Of a DNA stretch of 64,000 nt, positions 28,741-36,127 are shown piece by piece (position 1 is the first letter of the stretch; every line of letters starts with the position of its first letter). The stretch covers positions 1-64,000 of the forward strand of contig CALUUZ010000004.1 in NCBI GenBank assembly GCA_944324075.1, in the 5' to 3' direction. A program made the translations under genes and the position numbers. The notes under the pieces were generated by a model, which ran no database searches, had not been told where the DNA came from, and worked only from the letters and a program-made list of their open reading frames with translations. The DNA comes from Candidatus Mailhella excrementigallinarum (GTDB lineage: Bacteria; Desulfobacterota; Desulfovibrionia; Desulfovibrionales; Desulfovibrionaceae).

Positions 28741-28771
28741 AATCTGTTTCGATTAAAACTATCTGGTAAGC

Positions 28772-28932
28772 AGAGCAACTTCAAGATCATACATAGTCAA
28801 GACACGATGTTCTAGCTCGCAAGCTTCACACCCCCGCCGGATCAGCCGCAATTAAATTGCGGCTGATCCGGCGGAGCGGCGGAGTCTCGTTTCGTTCGAC
28901 ACCATGAGCAATTTTAAAAAATTAAATTGTTC
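28772..28932 (+). repeat. Type I dispersed repeat with an 18-bp perfect central stem
   Basis: Copy between the two rdhBA pairs. Its left end is degenerate (AGAGCAACTTCAAG). The centre is an exact 18-bp stem, CCGCCGGATCAGCCGCAA with its complement around a TTAAA loop (28834-28874); relative to other copies, both arms changed together (C-G to A-T). The right end is the AT-drifted hairpin AGCAATTT...AAATTGTTCT. With no T run behind the stem, it may or may not terminate transcripts from the first pair. Confidence 0.75.
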
Positions 28933-28969
28933 TGGCCTGAGGTCATGGTTTATTAAAAAAAGACTCATT

Positions 28970-28987
28970 ACTCCACTCTTGTGGAGT
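28970..28987. promoter_or_regulatory. Inverted repeat before the second rdhBA pair
   Basis: ACTCCAC-tctt-GTGGAGT is a 7-bp-arm inverted repeat 44 bases before the second rdhB start, a position similar to that of the palindrome before copy 1 but with a different sequence. It could be an operator for separate control of copy 2. Confidence 0.4.
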
Positions 28988-29031
28988 TATCTAGCTTTTT
29001 TAATTGCCCAATGATCAGCACAGGAGGACTC

Positions 29032-29316
29032 ATGGGTACATTGTATCTTTTGTTATGCGGTGCCGGATTTGTTGGAATGCTTCTTTTCCTGCGGAAAACA
29101 GCCACCAGGTGGTATCACTGGATTCTTGCAATCTCTCTTTATATCTGGATTTGTCTGGGAATTTCCTTCGTTTATATCAACAGCACCGGATATCACCATC
29201 AGGCAGCGCGTGTCGGCGCCATGTTCTTCGGCATCACGGCCATAGCCTGGGCCTTCATTACCGCCCGGACCCTGGGATTTGTCGGAAAGAAAAAAAACAT
29301 GCAGGAACAGATATAG
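29032..29316 (+). CDS. rdhB: Reductive dehalogenase membrane anchor, copy 2
   Basis: Protein of 94 residues identical in sequence to copy 1 as far as I can read it, with the same three membrane segments. The first 40 bases differ from copy 1 at a few synonymous or neutral sites, all toward A or T in this copy; from about 29067 to the stop the DNA appears identical. The ribosome binding site is CAGGAGGACTC. The ATG at 29032 is chosen by comparison with copy 1. It anchors the RdhA encoded 15 bases downstream. Confidence 0.85.
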   Translation: MGTLYLLLCGAGFVGMLLFLRKTATRWYHWILAISLYIWICLGISFVYINSTGYHHQAARVGAMFFGITAIAWAFITARTLGFVGKKKNMQEQI

Positions 29317-29331
29317 CAGGGGAGAGATATT

Positions 29332-30675
29332 ATGGATCGCAGGGATTTTCTTAAGTTCGGCGGCATGATGCTGGGCGCGGCGGGAACCATGGGCCTTCCC
29401 TCCTCGGTGCGCGCGACAATGGAGCAGGGTTACGAAGCAGCTATTCTCGCGGAAAAACCTGTCTACCGCCCCGATGGATGGAAAGGAGCACGTGTCAAAA
29501 CCTTAGACTGGATCGGCGGCTCGTTTGATATAAATAACCCCCAGCAGGTTGATTTGAACAAGTGTGACAGTCTGGGCAGCAGTACCATTGTAGGTCCTAT
29601 CACCCGCCGACACGAAATTGAAGGAGGCTTTAAACGTTTCGATACCGGCTACTATGGCGATCCTGCAGAACTACGTAAAAAAGCTGGTGCGCAGTACTAT
29701 TCTCCCATGGGAGATGCTCTTGTTTTTGGTGCTCGCGCAACCGGTACGGAAGCCATGGTAGATGGCCCCCCCAGGCCGCAAAAACTTCCCATTCCCGATC
29801 CCGTTACCATGGCCCGTCACATTAAAGACATGGCTATGTTCCTTGGAGCAGACGACTGCGGTATCGGCGTACTCCCCGTCCAGGCCGTCTACACCCATCA
29901 GACTGCCACATATGAGGAAATGCGCAACGGCGTACCGCGCGCACAGGACAAAGAAATTGTCAATACGCATCCTTTTGCCGTAGTACTGCTGTATAATCAA
30001 GATTTCAAAACTACCACTATGGCCTCAAACGGTTACGATGGAGGAACCTTTGGTTCTCGACGGGCCTATTTATACAATGGCATCATGTCCGATGTGTTAG
30101 CCCGTTATATCCGGAACTTCGGTTATGAAGCGCGTTCCCATCATAATGAAAATTATCAGGTCATGGTTCCCCCCATACTCATTGCGGCAGGCATGGGTGA
30201 ATTAAGTCGTGTAGGAGACTGCGTATTGCATCCATATCTTGGCTACAACTACAAAGCAGCGGTAGTCACAACCAATATGCCTCTGATGCCTGACAAACCC
30301 ATAGAGTTTGGCGTACAGGAGTTTTGCCGTGTCTGTAAAAAATGTGCTCAACTATGCCCCAGCAAGGCTATTTCCATGGAAACAGAAAGAGAACCTTATA
30401 ATGGATATTTGAAGTATCCTCTTGATGCCAAGGCATGTACCATTTTCCGCCGAACCAACCCTGAAGGCTATGGTTGCGGTCGTTGCGCTGTAGTTTGCCC
30501 CTGGTCCAGCAAAGAAGATAGTTGGTTTCACTACATGGGATCTTACCTAAGTTCCATGAAAAGTTCAGCTCTCAATCGTCTTATTGTTCAGATGGACGAT
30601 ATTTGTGGTTATGGCAGCGAGGTAGCGACAGAACTTAAATCCTGGATAGGTTTTACCTCTGTTGGACGCATCTGA
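29332..30675 (+). CDS. rdhA: Reductive dehalogenase catalytic subunit, copy 2 (diverged)
   Basis: Second Tat-exported corrinoid/Fe-S reductive dehalogenase, 447 residues, with MDRRDFLKFGG leader, Fe-S motifs CRVCKKCAQLCP (about 330) and C-X12-CGRCAVVCPW, and the VVTTNMPLMPDKPIEFG block. By eye about 70% of residues match copy 1. Differences cluster at about residues 36-60 and 95-125, at 205-215 and at the C-terminus, so substrate preference may differ. The leader DNA is almost identical to copy 1 while the mature part uses many more A/T-ending codons, so the gene looks like a foreign catalytic part behind a resident leader. It is probably co-expressed with its own rdhB. Confidence 0.92.
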   Translation: MDRRDFLKFGGMMLGAAGTMGLPSSVRATMEQGYEAAILAEKPVYRPDGWKGARVKTLDWIGGSFDINNPQQVDLNKCDSLGSSTIVGPITRRHEIEGGFKRFDTGYYGDPAELRKKAGAQYYSPMGDALVFGARATGTEAMVDGPPRPQKLPIPDPVTMARHIKDMAMFLGADDCGIGVLPVQAVYTHQTATYEEMRNGVPRAQDKEIVNTHPFAVVLLYNQDFKTTTMASNGYDGGTFGSRRAYLYNGIMSDVLARYIRNFGYEARSHHNENYQVMVPPILIAAGMGELSRVGDCVLHPYLGYNYKAAVVTTNMPLMPDKPIEFGVQEFCRVCKKCAQLCPSKAISMETEREPYNGYLKYPLDAKACTIFRRTNPEGYGCGRCAVVCPWSSKEDSWFHYMGSYLSSMKSSALNRLIVQMDDICGYGSEVATELKSWIGFTSVGRI

Positions 30676-30694
30676 GGATATGCCAAATTGTATA

Positions 30695-30720
30695 CGGCCG
30701 GGACTCCGGAGTCCCGGCCG
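30695..30720. terminator. 26-bp perfect palindrome after rdhA copy 2
   Basis: CGGCCGGGACTCC and its exact complement meet without a loop, 19 bases after the rdhA stop and 124 bases before rdhC. It is followed by CACATATTC and not by a T run. It could be a factor-dependent terminator or attenuator that lowers rdhC expression, or an operator. Confidence 0.5.
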
Positions 30721-30844
30721 CACATATTCACGGGTTTCAGATCCCCGTTTGCCGAATCGGCCTGCCTGAAAGGAAAATTCAGCCGCGGCGGGCGAAGAAC
30801 CTGCATGTAAAAACGCCGGGCCTGTCCCTCACAAGGATTTTTTG

Positions 30845-32218
30845 ATGAAGAAATACCTGCCCTGGATGGCCGTGGTCATCCTGTTCATGACATTGATGTA
30901 CGCTCAACATGGTCACAGGGAAGATCAGCAGGAGCTGCAGGACTGTTACCGGGTACTGCTGCCGGAGGCAAAGGACTTCGAGCCTCTGGATGACGGAATC
31001 GCCGCCGCACGCGACGCTTCAGGTTCAATTCTGGCCTATGTCGGCGTAAAATCCGCCACTGGCTACGGCGGTCCGATGCTTGTCGGCATCGCCGTACATG
31101 CGGACGGCACAATGGGAACTCCGGTCATTTTCACGCACAGGGAAACCCAGGCATATCTGGACAAAATAGAACAGCAGGGCTTTTTCAAACAGTTTGAAAC
31201 CCTCAGGGCGGATGACGCCCTGGTGCCCGGCTTTGACATTGACGGCATAAGCGGCGCCACGCTTTCGTCCCATGCCATTGCTCTCGCTGTCAATGAAGCC
31301 GCGCATGCCATTGCGACACAAGCAATGAATCTTACGCCCAGGAAGGCGGAACTGCCATGGCGGATCGGTGTCGGTGAAATCTCCATTGCCGCCCTTTTCG
31401 CCCTCGGCCTCATCGCCTCCACGGTAAAAAAACTCGCCAGATTCCGCCTGCTGCTGCTTGGCGGCAGCATCGTCATCCTCGGTTTCTGGCTGAACCGCTC
31501 CTTCAGCCTTGCCCATGCTCTGGCCGCCTGCATGGGATTCTTTCCCGACATCACGCGGAACCTCATCTGGTATATCGTCGTCGCAGGAGCCGTCCTGCCG
31601 ACGATCATTCTGGGTAAAAACCTCTATTGCACATTCATCTGCCCCTTCTGCGGCCTGCAGGAGATGACGCACAAAATCAGTCATGTAAATCTGTCTGTCG
31701 GGCCGCTCATGAAAATCGCGCGCGTCCTGCGCGGCCTGTTTCTCTTTATCGCGCTCTTCATCGGCTTTCTCTCCCTCAATCCGTCATATGCAAGCTATGA
31801 ACCCTTTGGCACCATATTCGGCCTGAATGGCGAAAACTGCAACTGGTATCTGCTGTTCTTCATGCTGGCGGCAAGTTTCTTTTTCCACAGATTCTGGTGT
31901 CATGTTTTTTGTCCGGCAGGAGCTTTGCTTGACTTCATCGCGGCGAGACGCAGGGATGCGGCAAAACTATGCCGCAGGAGCGTGCCGTGCCAGGTAAAAC
32001 CATGTAAAACCCAAAAAGAAAGCGTATCTGAAACTGCCTCTATCCCAACCATATCTTCTTCAAAGAACGATATCAGAACAACACATGCATGCTGTTCAAA
32101 GTCACCATGTGTGAAAAAATTAAAAATAACAAAATCACAGCTCCTTTTTATTTTATTTTATATAGCAGGCCTGATCTGTATCATATGGATTGTACATAAC
32201 AACATATCCATTCAGTAA
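30845..32218 (+). CDS. rdhC: RdhC/NosR-like membrane flavoprotein
   Basis: Membrane protein of 457 residues in the NosR/RdhC/CprC group. An N-terminal membrane segment precedes a periplasmic FMN-binding domain whose motif DGISGATLSS contains the Thr (139) that ApbE enzymes flavinylate. About five more membrane helices follow. Two CxxxCP motifs, YCTFICPFCG (about 260) and WCHVFCPAG (about 351), face the cytoplasm in relatives. It probably passes electrons from quinol or the cytoplasm to the exported RdhA proteins (inference). The last 80 residues are odd: a Cys/Lys/Ser-rich stretch with A/T-rich codons and a final membrane helix, instead of the ferredoxin domain of NosR. ATG 30845 follows AAGGA. 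Confidence 0.85.
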   Translation: MKKYLPWMAVVILFMTLMYAQHGHREDQQELQDCYRVLLPEAKDFEPLDDGIAAARDASGSILAYVGVKSATGYGGPMLVGIAVHADGTMGTPVIFTHRETQAYLDKIEQQGFFKQFETLRADDALVPGFDIDGISGATLSSHAIALAVNEAAHAIATQAMNLTPRKAELPWRIGVGEISIAALFALGLIASTVKKLARFRLLLLGGSIVILGFWLNRSFSLAHALAACMGFFPDITRNLIWYIVVAGAVLPTIILGKNLYCTFICPFCGLQEMTHKISHVNLSVGPLMKIARVLRGLFLFIALFIGFLSLNPSYASYEPFGTIFGLNGENCNWYLLFFMLAASFFFHRFWCHVFCPAGALLDFIAARRRDAAKLCRRSVPCQVKPCKTQKESVSETASIPTISSSKNDIRTTHACCSKSPCVKKLKITKSQLLFILFYIAGLICIIWIVHNNISIQ

Positions 32219-32302
32219 CCATATTTATGCACTACACTTTTTTACAACATCGATACGGAACATCACCTTCTGCCTTTCGATGTGTCTTGCCGGAGTTGCA
32301 AA

Positions 32303-33250
32303 ATGCTTGAATCAAGACGACATTTTCTGCGGGGACTTGCCGCTGCAGGAGGTATTCTCCTGGCGCCGTGGTCCCTTCACGCCGTTTTTTCCTCCCTGAG
32401 GACTGCCGGAACGGACAATCCGCCGCATGAACAGACTCGCCTGATGATGGGCACACTGGTCAGCATCAGCACCCGCAGTCCCCTGAGTCAGCAGACCGCC
32501 GAAGCCGTTGAGGCGGCCTTTGCCGAAGCCTCCAGACTGGAATCGCTCCTGACCAGACATGTATCCTCGGCACCGCTGGGGCTGCTTAATCGGCAGGGAG
32601 CCATCCGCGATATCCCGCCCGAACTCCGTCAGGTTCTGTCCCTGAGTTTCAGGATTTCCACCGCCACAAAAAACGCATTCAACCCCCTGGCTGTCACCGT
32701 TGCAGAGGCAAAGCGGCAGGGTGTCCGGGGAAATGGACTGAAAAGGATTGCGGAACTGAGCAAACCGGAAGCTCTGCGTCTGGATGACTCGGGATTGAGG
32801 CTGGAGTCATCAGAACTGCTGTGCAGTCTGGACGGAATAGCCAAAGGATTTATTGTTGACGCCATCAGCGGTATTCTGAACAGACATGGCGTATCCGATC
32901 ACCTGATCAACGCCGGAGGAGATATTTTTGCGGCAGGAAGCCCGGGAAGACAGAGGCCCTGGACGGTGGGAATCATGAATTCCGACGGCCGGATCGCGCG
33001 GGTCGTTCCCCTGTGCGGCATGGCTCTGGCTACATCAGGAAATTCCGAAAGTCTTGCCAGAGGCTACGAACATATTCTGCCTGCACACTTTTCGGCTCCT
33101 GATGCTCGAAGACTCTTTTCCGCAAGCGCCATGGCGGCGAACGCCGCTCTTGCCGATGCCTATTCCACCGCGCTGTTCGCTCTTGACCCTGCGCAGGCTG
33201 AAAAAACCGCCGCGCGGGGGGGAGTGGAATTTATCCCGATGCCAGCCTGA
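32303..33250 (+). CDS. apbE: FAD:protein FMN transferase ApbE
   Basis: Flavin transferase of 315 residues that attaches FMN from FAD to a Thr in S/T-G-A-T motifs of exported proteins. The start MLESRRHFLRGLAAAGG is a twin-arginine signal, so it acts outside the cytoplasm. Conserved parts are MMGTLVSIST, LDGIAKGFIVDAI, INAGGDIFAAG and the metal-binding DAYSTALF near the end. The ATG at 32303 has GGAG nearby and is preferred to a GTG at 32282. It follows rdhC by 84 bases, and the RdhC SGAT motif is its obvious substrate. Confidence 0.92.
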   Translation: MLESRRHFLRGLAAAGGILLAPWSLHAVFSSLRTAGTDNPPHEQTRLMMGTLVSISTRSPLSQQTAEAVEAAFAEASRLESLLTRHVSSAPLGLLNRQGAIRDIPPELRQVLSLSFRISTATKNAFNPLAVTVAEAKRQGVRGNGLKRIAELSKPEALRLDDSGLRLESSELLCSLDGIAKGFIVDAISGILNRHGVSDHLINAGGDIFAAGSPGRQRPWTVGIMNSDGRIARVVPLCGMALATSGNSESLARGYEHILPAHFSAPDARRLFSASAMAANAALADAYSTALFALDPAQAEKTAARGGVEFIPMPA

Positions 33251-33283
33251 AGAGATTTTCTCACAAACATGCTCTGCGGTGCA

Positions 33284-33316
33284 AAAATCCCCCGGCAGTT
33301 CATGTCGGGGGATTTT
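33284..33316. terminator. Bidirectional terminator between apbE and the acetyltransferase
   Basis: AAAATCCCCCG, an 11-base loop and CGGGGGATTTT form a perfect stem with A and T runs on the two sides, so it can serve both convergent genes. Confidence 0.85.
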
Positions 33317-33320
33317 CCTT

Positions 33321-33935
33321 TCAAAACGTCTGCACCGCCGGACCGGCATACGGCGGACCGGCGTATTTCAGCACACGCCGCAGTACGGCATCATTGAATA
33401 CACGGCGATCCTCTTCACTCATCGGGCGGCCAAGGCTCATCAGACACAGCGGATGATAGTGCGGCGTCCGCCCGAACGAGGGATGCATGAACAGCCCTCT
33501 CTCTCCGCCATTGAACACAAATCCGCTGCGTTCATAAAATCCCCTGCGGCGTCGGGCGATTTCCGTTACCGGCGGGTCGATTTCCAGAACGGTCAGACGT
33601 GCGTCGCCGTAACGTTCGAGCCATGTGCGCAGTATCCTTCCGCCGATTCCCCCGGAACGATGATCCGGATGCACGGCAAGATGCTCAAGATAGCAAATTT
33701 CCGGGAACATCCAAAAGCAGAACAAGCCCACTGGCTTTCTTCCGTTTTCCCCTTCAGAAGCGGGCTGCCCGCCGCCGGAAGGCATTGCTGCCAGGCAGTG
33801 ATATGCGGGATCGGAAATGATATTGTCCTGCCCTTCCCTTGAGCGGCGCTCCTCGGGCGGAAAGCTGCATTCATACATCCGCCAGAAATCTTTCAGCGCG
33901 GGGTCATCCGGGCGCGTAATGCGATAGAACTCCAT
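33321..33935 (-). CDS. GNAT-family N-acetyltransferase
   Basis: Protein of 204 residues with the GNAT core: YLEHLAVHPDHRSGGIGGRIL holds the beta4 and acetyl-CoA loop (R/Q-x-x-G-x-G/A), and ITEIARRRRGFYERSGFVF style sequence the C-terminal alpha4-beta6-7 part. The substrate is unknown. The frame is open further upstream, but those residues cover the small-peptide gene in another frame; the ATG at 33935 follows GTCGGAACG. An alternative ATG at 33959 would overlap the end of the small gene, giving translational coupling. Confidence 0.8.
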   Translation of the reverse strand: MEFYRITRPDDPALKDFWRMYECSFPPEERRSREGQDNIISDPAYHCLAAMPSGGGQPASEGENGRKPVGLFCFWMFPEICYLEHLAVHPDHRSGGIGGRILRTWLERYGDARLTVLEIDPPVTEIARRRRGFYERSGFVFNGGERGLFMHPSFGRTPHYHPLCLMSLGRPMSEEDRRVFNDAVLRRVLKYAGPPYAGPAVQTF

Positions 33936-33948
33936 GGAACGTTCCGAC

Positions 33949-34044
33949 TCAGTGAGCATGCGGCTTGTTGGGATTGGTCTTCTTGAGATAGTAAAGGGCG
34001 CAGGCAACGGCCGCGATGCCGGTGAAGAAAATGACGAAATCCAT
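33949..34044 (-). CDS. 31-residue single-pass membrane peptide
   Basis: A very short gene with an ideal AGGAGG ribosome binding site six bases before its ATG at 34044. The product MDFVIFFTGIAAVACALYYL then KKTNPNKPHAH has one membrane helix (about 2-20) and a basic, polar tail that would stay in the cytoplasm. The stop is 13 bases before the acetyltransferase start on the same strand. Size and layout recall the small subunits of membrane complexes, but I know of no family it belongs to. Confidence 0.65.
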   Translation of the reverse strand: MDFVIFFTGIAAVACALYYLKKTNPNKPHAH

Positions 34045-34220
34045 GACAACCTCCTGCTTGGGAAAAAGGAACCCAGGGCGGACATGCTGCCTCTGCTTCC
34101 TGTTTTCAGTCAATTCTCCCCAGCTTAACGCCAAGACGGCATCCACGCAAGAGGTTCTCCACCTGTGCTTCCGCTGCAGCCCCCCAAGAGAGGCCCGGAG
34201 AATTGTGCTGAAAATACCCC
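34045..34220. other. Gene-free stretch upstream of the small peptide gene
   Basis: I see no gene here. It should hold the promoter for the minus-strand peptide and acetyltransferase genes. Confidence 0.35.
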
Positions 34221-34466
34221 TGACCGCCGGAGGCGCGAACGCAGCGAGCCATGAAGCGACGCCCCCCCGCCGCATGGGCATGCGGCATGGTGGGGGCACG
34301 CAGTGCGAACGCAGCGTTTTCCGCGCGAAACGCAGACGGGAGCGGGTATCGGCAAAGCCGATCGAGCGTCATCAGGAGGTCGCGGAAGCAATGTCTCGCG
34401 GAGCGCGAGCCTTTGGGCGGCGCAACCGCACGAAGGCGCAAGCGAGCCGGTCGCGAGTACATGTTG
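34221..34466 (-). repeat. Type II dispersed repeat
   Basis: GC-rich element on the minus strand that matches 44208-44390 on the plus strand. Shared pieces, read on the minus strand, are ACCGGCTCGCTTGCGCC, CCCGCTCCCGTCTGCGTTT, GCGCGGAAAACGCTGCGTTC, and the hairpin ATGCCGCATGCCCATGCGGC. Several overlapping open frames exist in all directions because of the base composition; none looks like a protein. Confidence 0.65.
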
Positions 34467-34726
34467 CCGCCCCATGCCGGAGCAATGCCATACATCACGC
34501 ACAACGCCACCAATACTATTCCGCAACAGAGTGCAAAGAGAAAATAGATTGACAAAACGATGCCGCAGGTAGATTCTCATCTGCAAAATCTTCCCTCAGG
34601 CAGAGACATCCCGCAGGGCGACATTTGCTGATGACGGCGCGGGCAGAGGATGTCCCCTTACCCCGTGGGAGACGCACTCATCAACGGACGACCGGACTGA
34701 GGAGCGAAACAAGGCAAGGAGCTTGT

Positions 34727-35590
34727 ATGCCCACCACCATTCTGCACAAGGAAAAACTCATCCCCGGCAGGACCAGCAAGCTGGTGCTGGATGCCCCGCA
34801 CATCGCGCGTACGGCAAAACCGGGGCATTTCGTCATGCTTCGCGTCGACGAACACGGCGAACGCTTTCCCCTGACGATTGCCGATACGGACCCGGAAACC
34901 GGCACCATTACCATTGTTTATCTGGTTATGGGCAAATCCACTACTGTTCTGGAAGAACTTGACGAAGGCGACGCCATTCTCGACGTCTGCGGCCCGCTCG
35001 GCAAGGCGACGCATATCGAGAAACTCCCCGCGCCGAAAAAGGTCGTGTGCGTGGGCGGCGGCACCGGTGTGGCGGCCATGCATCATATAGCCAAAGGACA
35101 CCATAAGGCGGGCAACTATGTCATTGCCTGTATCGGCGCGCGCAGTCAGGATCTGCTGCTTTTCCACGATGAACTTTCCAGGTTCTGCGATGAAGTGCTG
35201 GTCTCCACCAACGACGGCTCCTTCGGCATGCAGGGCATCGTGACCGATCCGCTCAAGGACAGGCTGGAAAAGGACAGTGACATCGCGGAAGTGGTGGCAG
35301 TAGGCCCCGTTCCCATGATGCAGGCCGTGGCCAGACTGACGGCAGATTTCGGGGTGAAGACCACGGTCAGTCTCAACTCACTCATGGTGGACGGCATGGG
35401 CATGTGCGGCGCGTGCCGCGTCAGCGTGGGAGGCGAAACCAGATTCACCTGTGTGGATGGCCCGGAATTTGACGGGCATCAGGTGGATTTCGCAGAACTG
35501 AGCAAGCGGCTCTCCGCATTCCGCAGTCAGGAAGCACTTTCCCTTGAACGCCACAAAGCCGGTCATGCCTGCCGGTGCGGCGCGCATTAG
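34727..35590 (+). CDS. nfnA: NADH-dependent ferredoxin:NADP+ oxidoreductase, subunit A
   Basis: NfnA of 287 residues, the small subunit of the electron-bifurcating transhydrogenase that couples NADPH, ferredoxin and NAD+. It has a ferredoxin-reductase fold: FAD-binding RFPLTIADTD, the nucleotide-binding VCVGGGTGVAAMHHI, and a [2Fe-2S] site MCGACRVSVGGETRFTCVDG. The family end HKAGHACRCGAH is extra-Cys-rich. The ATG at 34727 has an AAGGAG ribosome binding site; upstream extension is not protein-like. nfnB lies 537 bases downstream rather than directly adjacent. Confidence 0.9.
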   Translation: MPTTILHKEKLIPGRTSKLVLDAPHIARTAKPGHFVMLRVDEHGERFPLTIADTDPETGTITIVYLVMGKSTTVLEELDEGDAILDVCGPLGKATHIEKLPAPKKVVCVGGGTGVAAMHHIAKGHHKAGNYVIACIGARSQDLLLFHDELSRFCDEVLVSTNDGSFGMQGIVTDPLKDRLEKDSDIAEVVAVGPVPMMQAVARLTADFGVKTTVSLNSLMVDGMGMCGACRVSVGGETRFTCVDGPEFDGHQVDFAELSKRLSAFRSQEALSLERHKAGHACRCGAH

Positions 35591-35764
35591 GGCATTTTGA
35601 CTCAGCATGTTCCCGGAATCGAGCGCAGCGGGACTCCTCCGCGCTGTCCCCTCTCCGGGGTCGCCGCAATTCACTTGCGGCGTACATCTCCGGCTTCAGG
35701 GGGGAACCCTGCTGGCCGGACACAGGGTTCCGGCCGGCAGATACTTTCAACGGCAAAACGCTCT
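35590..35764 (-). repeat. Type I dispersed repeat, full copy inside the nfnA-nfnB gap
   Basis: Full minus-strand copy that begins at the nfnA stop codon itself. Read on the minus strand it has AGAGCGTTTTGCCGTTGAAA, GTATCTGCCGGCC, CTGAAGCCGGAG, the hairpin CGCCGCAA-GTGAA-TTGCGGCG, GCGCGGAGGAGTCCCG and ends in GTCAAAATGCCC. Confidence 0.8.
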
Positions 35765-36127
35765 GGCACTCCGCAGCATGAAAGATTCCCGCGCACGAGG
35801 CGTCGACGCGGGCCCGGCGCGGCGGGCCACAGCGAGCGAGCTGAAACCATGTCTCCGGCGAAGCGCTCCTGATAATATTGAATACAAAATATTCAATGTC
35901 ATGTGGTGCCAACCGCTTCACTTCGAGCCGTTCCGCAACATGCTGCGGCGAGACAGAACGCCGCCCCGGAAGGGCTCTGAAAGGCCCCCGTCACAAGGAA
36001 CGGCCGCATCCCTCCCGGAAGCCGCCCTGAAAAACGCCGGCACCGCGCATGCGGCCGGTTCGGAGCGCGCCCGCAGGGCAAAACAGCTCCGGGCGGACAT
36101 GCCAACCGCAATATCAAGGATTTGACA
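35765..36127. other. Gene-free stretch before nfnB
   Basis: No supported gene. It is GC-rich with a short AT-rich patch containing the inverted repeat ATTGAAT...ATTCAAT (about 35877-35898). It may carry a separate promoter for nfnB. Confidence 0.4.

Noticed and set aside
27100..30675. RdhA proteins as epoxyqueuosine reductase QueG, a related corrinoid Fe-S enzyme
   Set aside because: QueG lacks a Tat leader and a membrane anchor gene and is cytoplasmic; both proteins here have RRDFLK leaders and rdhB partners.
34016..34586. Several overlapping open frames on both strands near 34.3 kb, including a minus-strand TTG-started frame with a hydrophobic beginning
   Set aside because: They lie in the GC-rich type II repeat, overlap in all frames, lack ribosome binding sites and give Arg/Ala-rich products typical of non-coding GC-rich DNA. 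The hydrophobic start might be a truncated gene, but I cannot support it.
35575..36125. Three overlapping frames in the nfnA-nfnB gap
   Set aside because: They read through a type I repeat, and the same repeat elsewhere has no matching frame; no ribosome binding sites.
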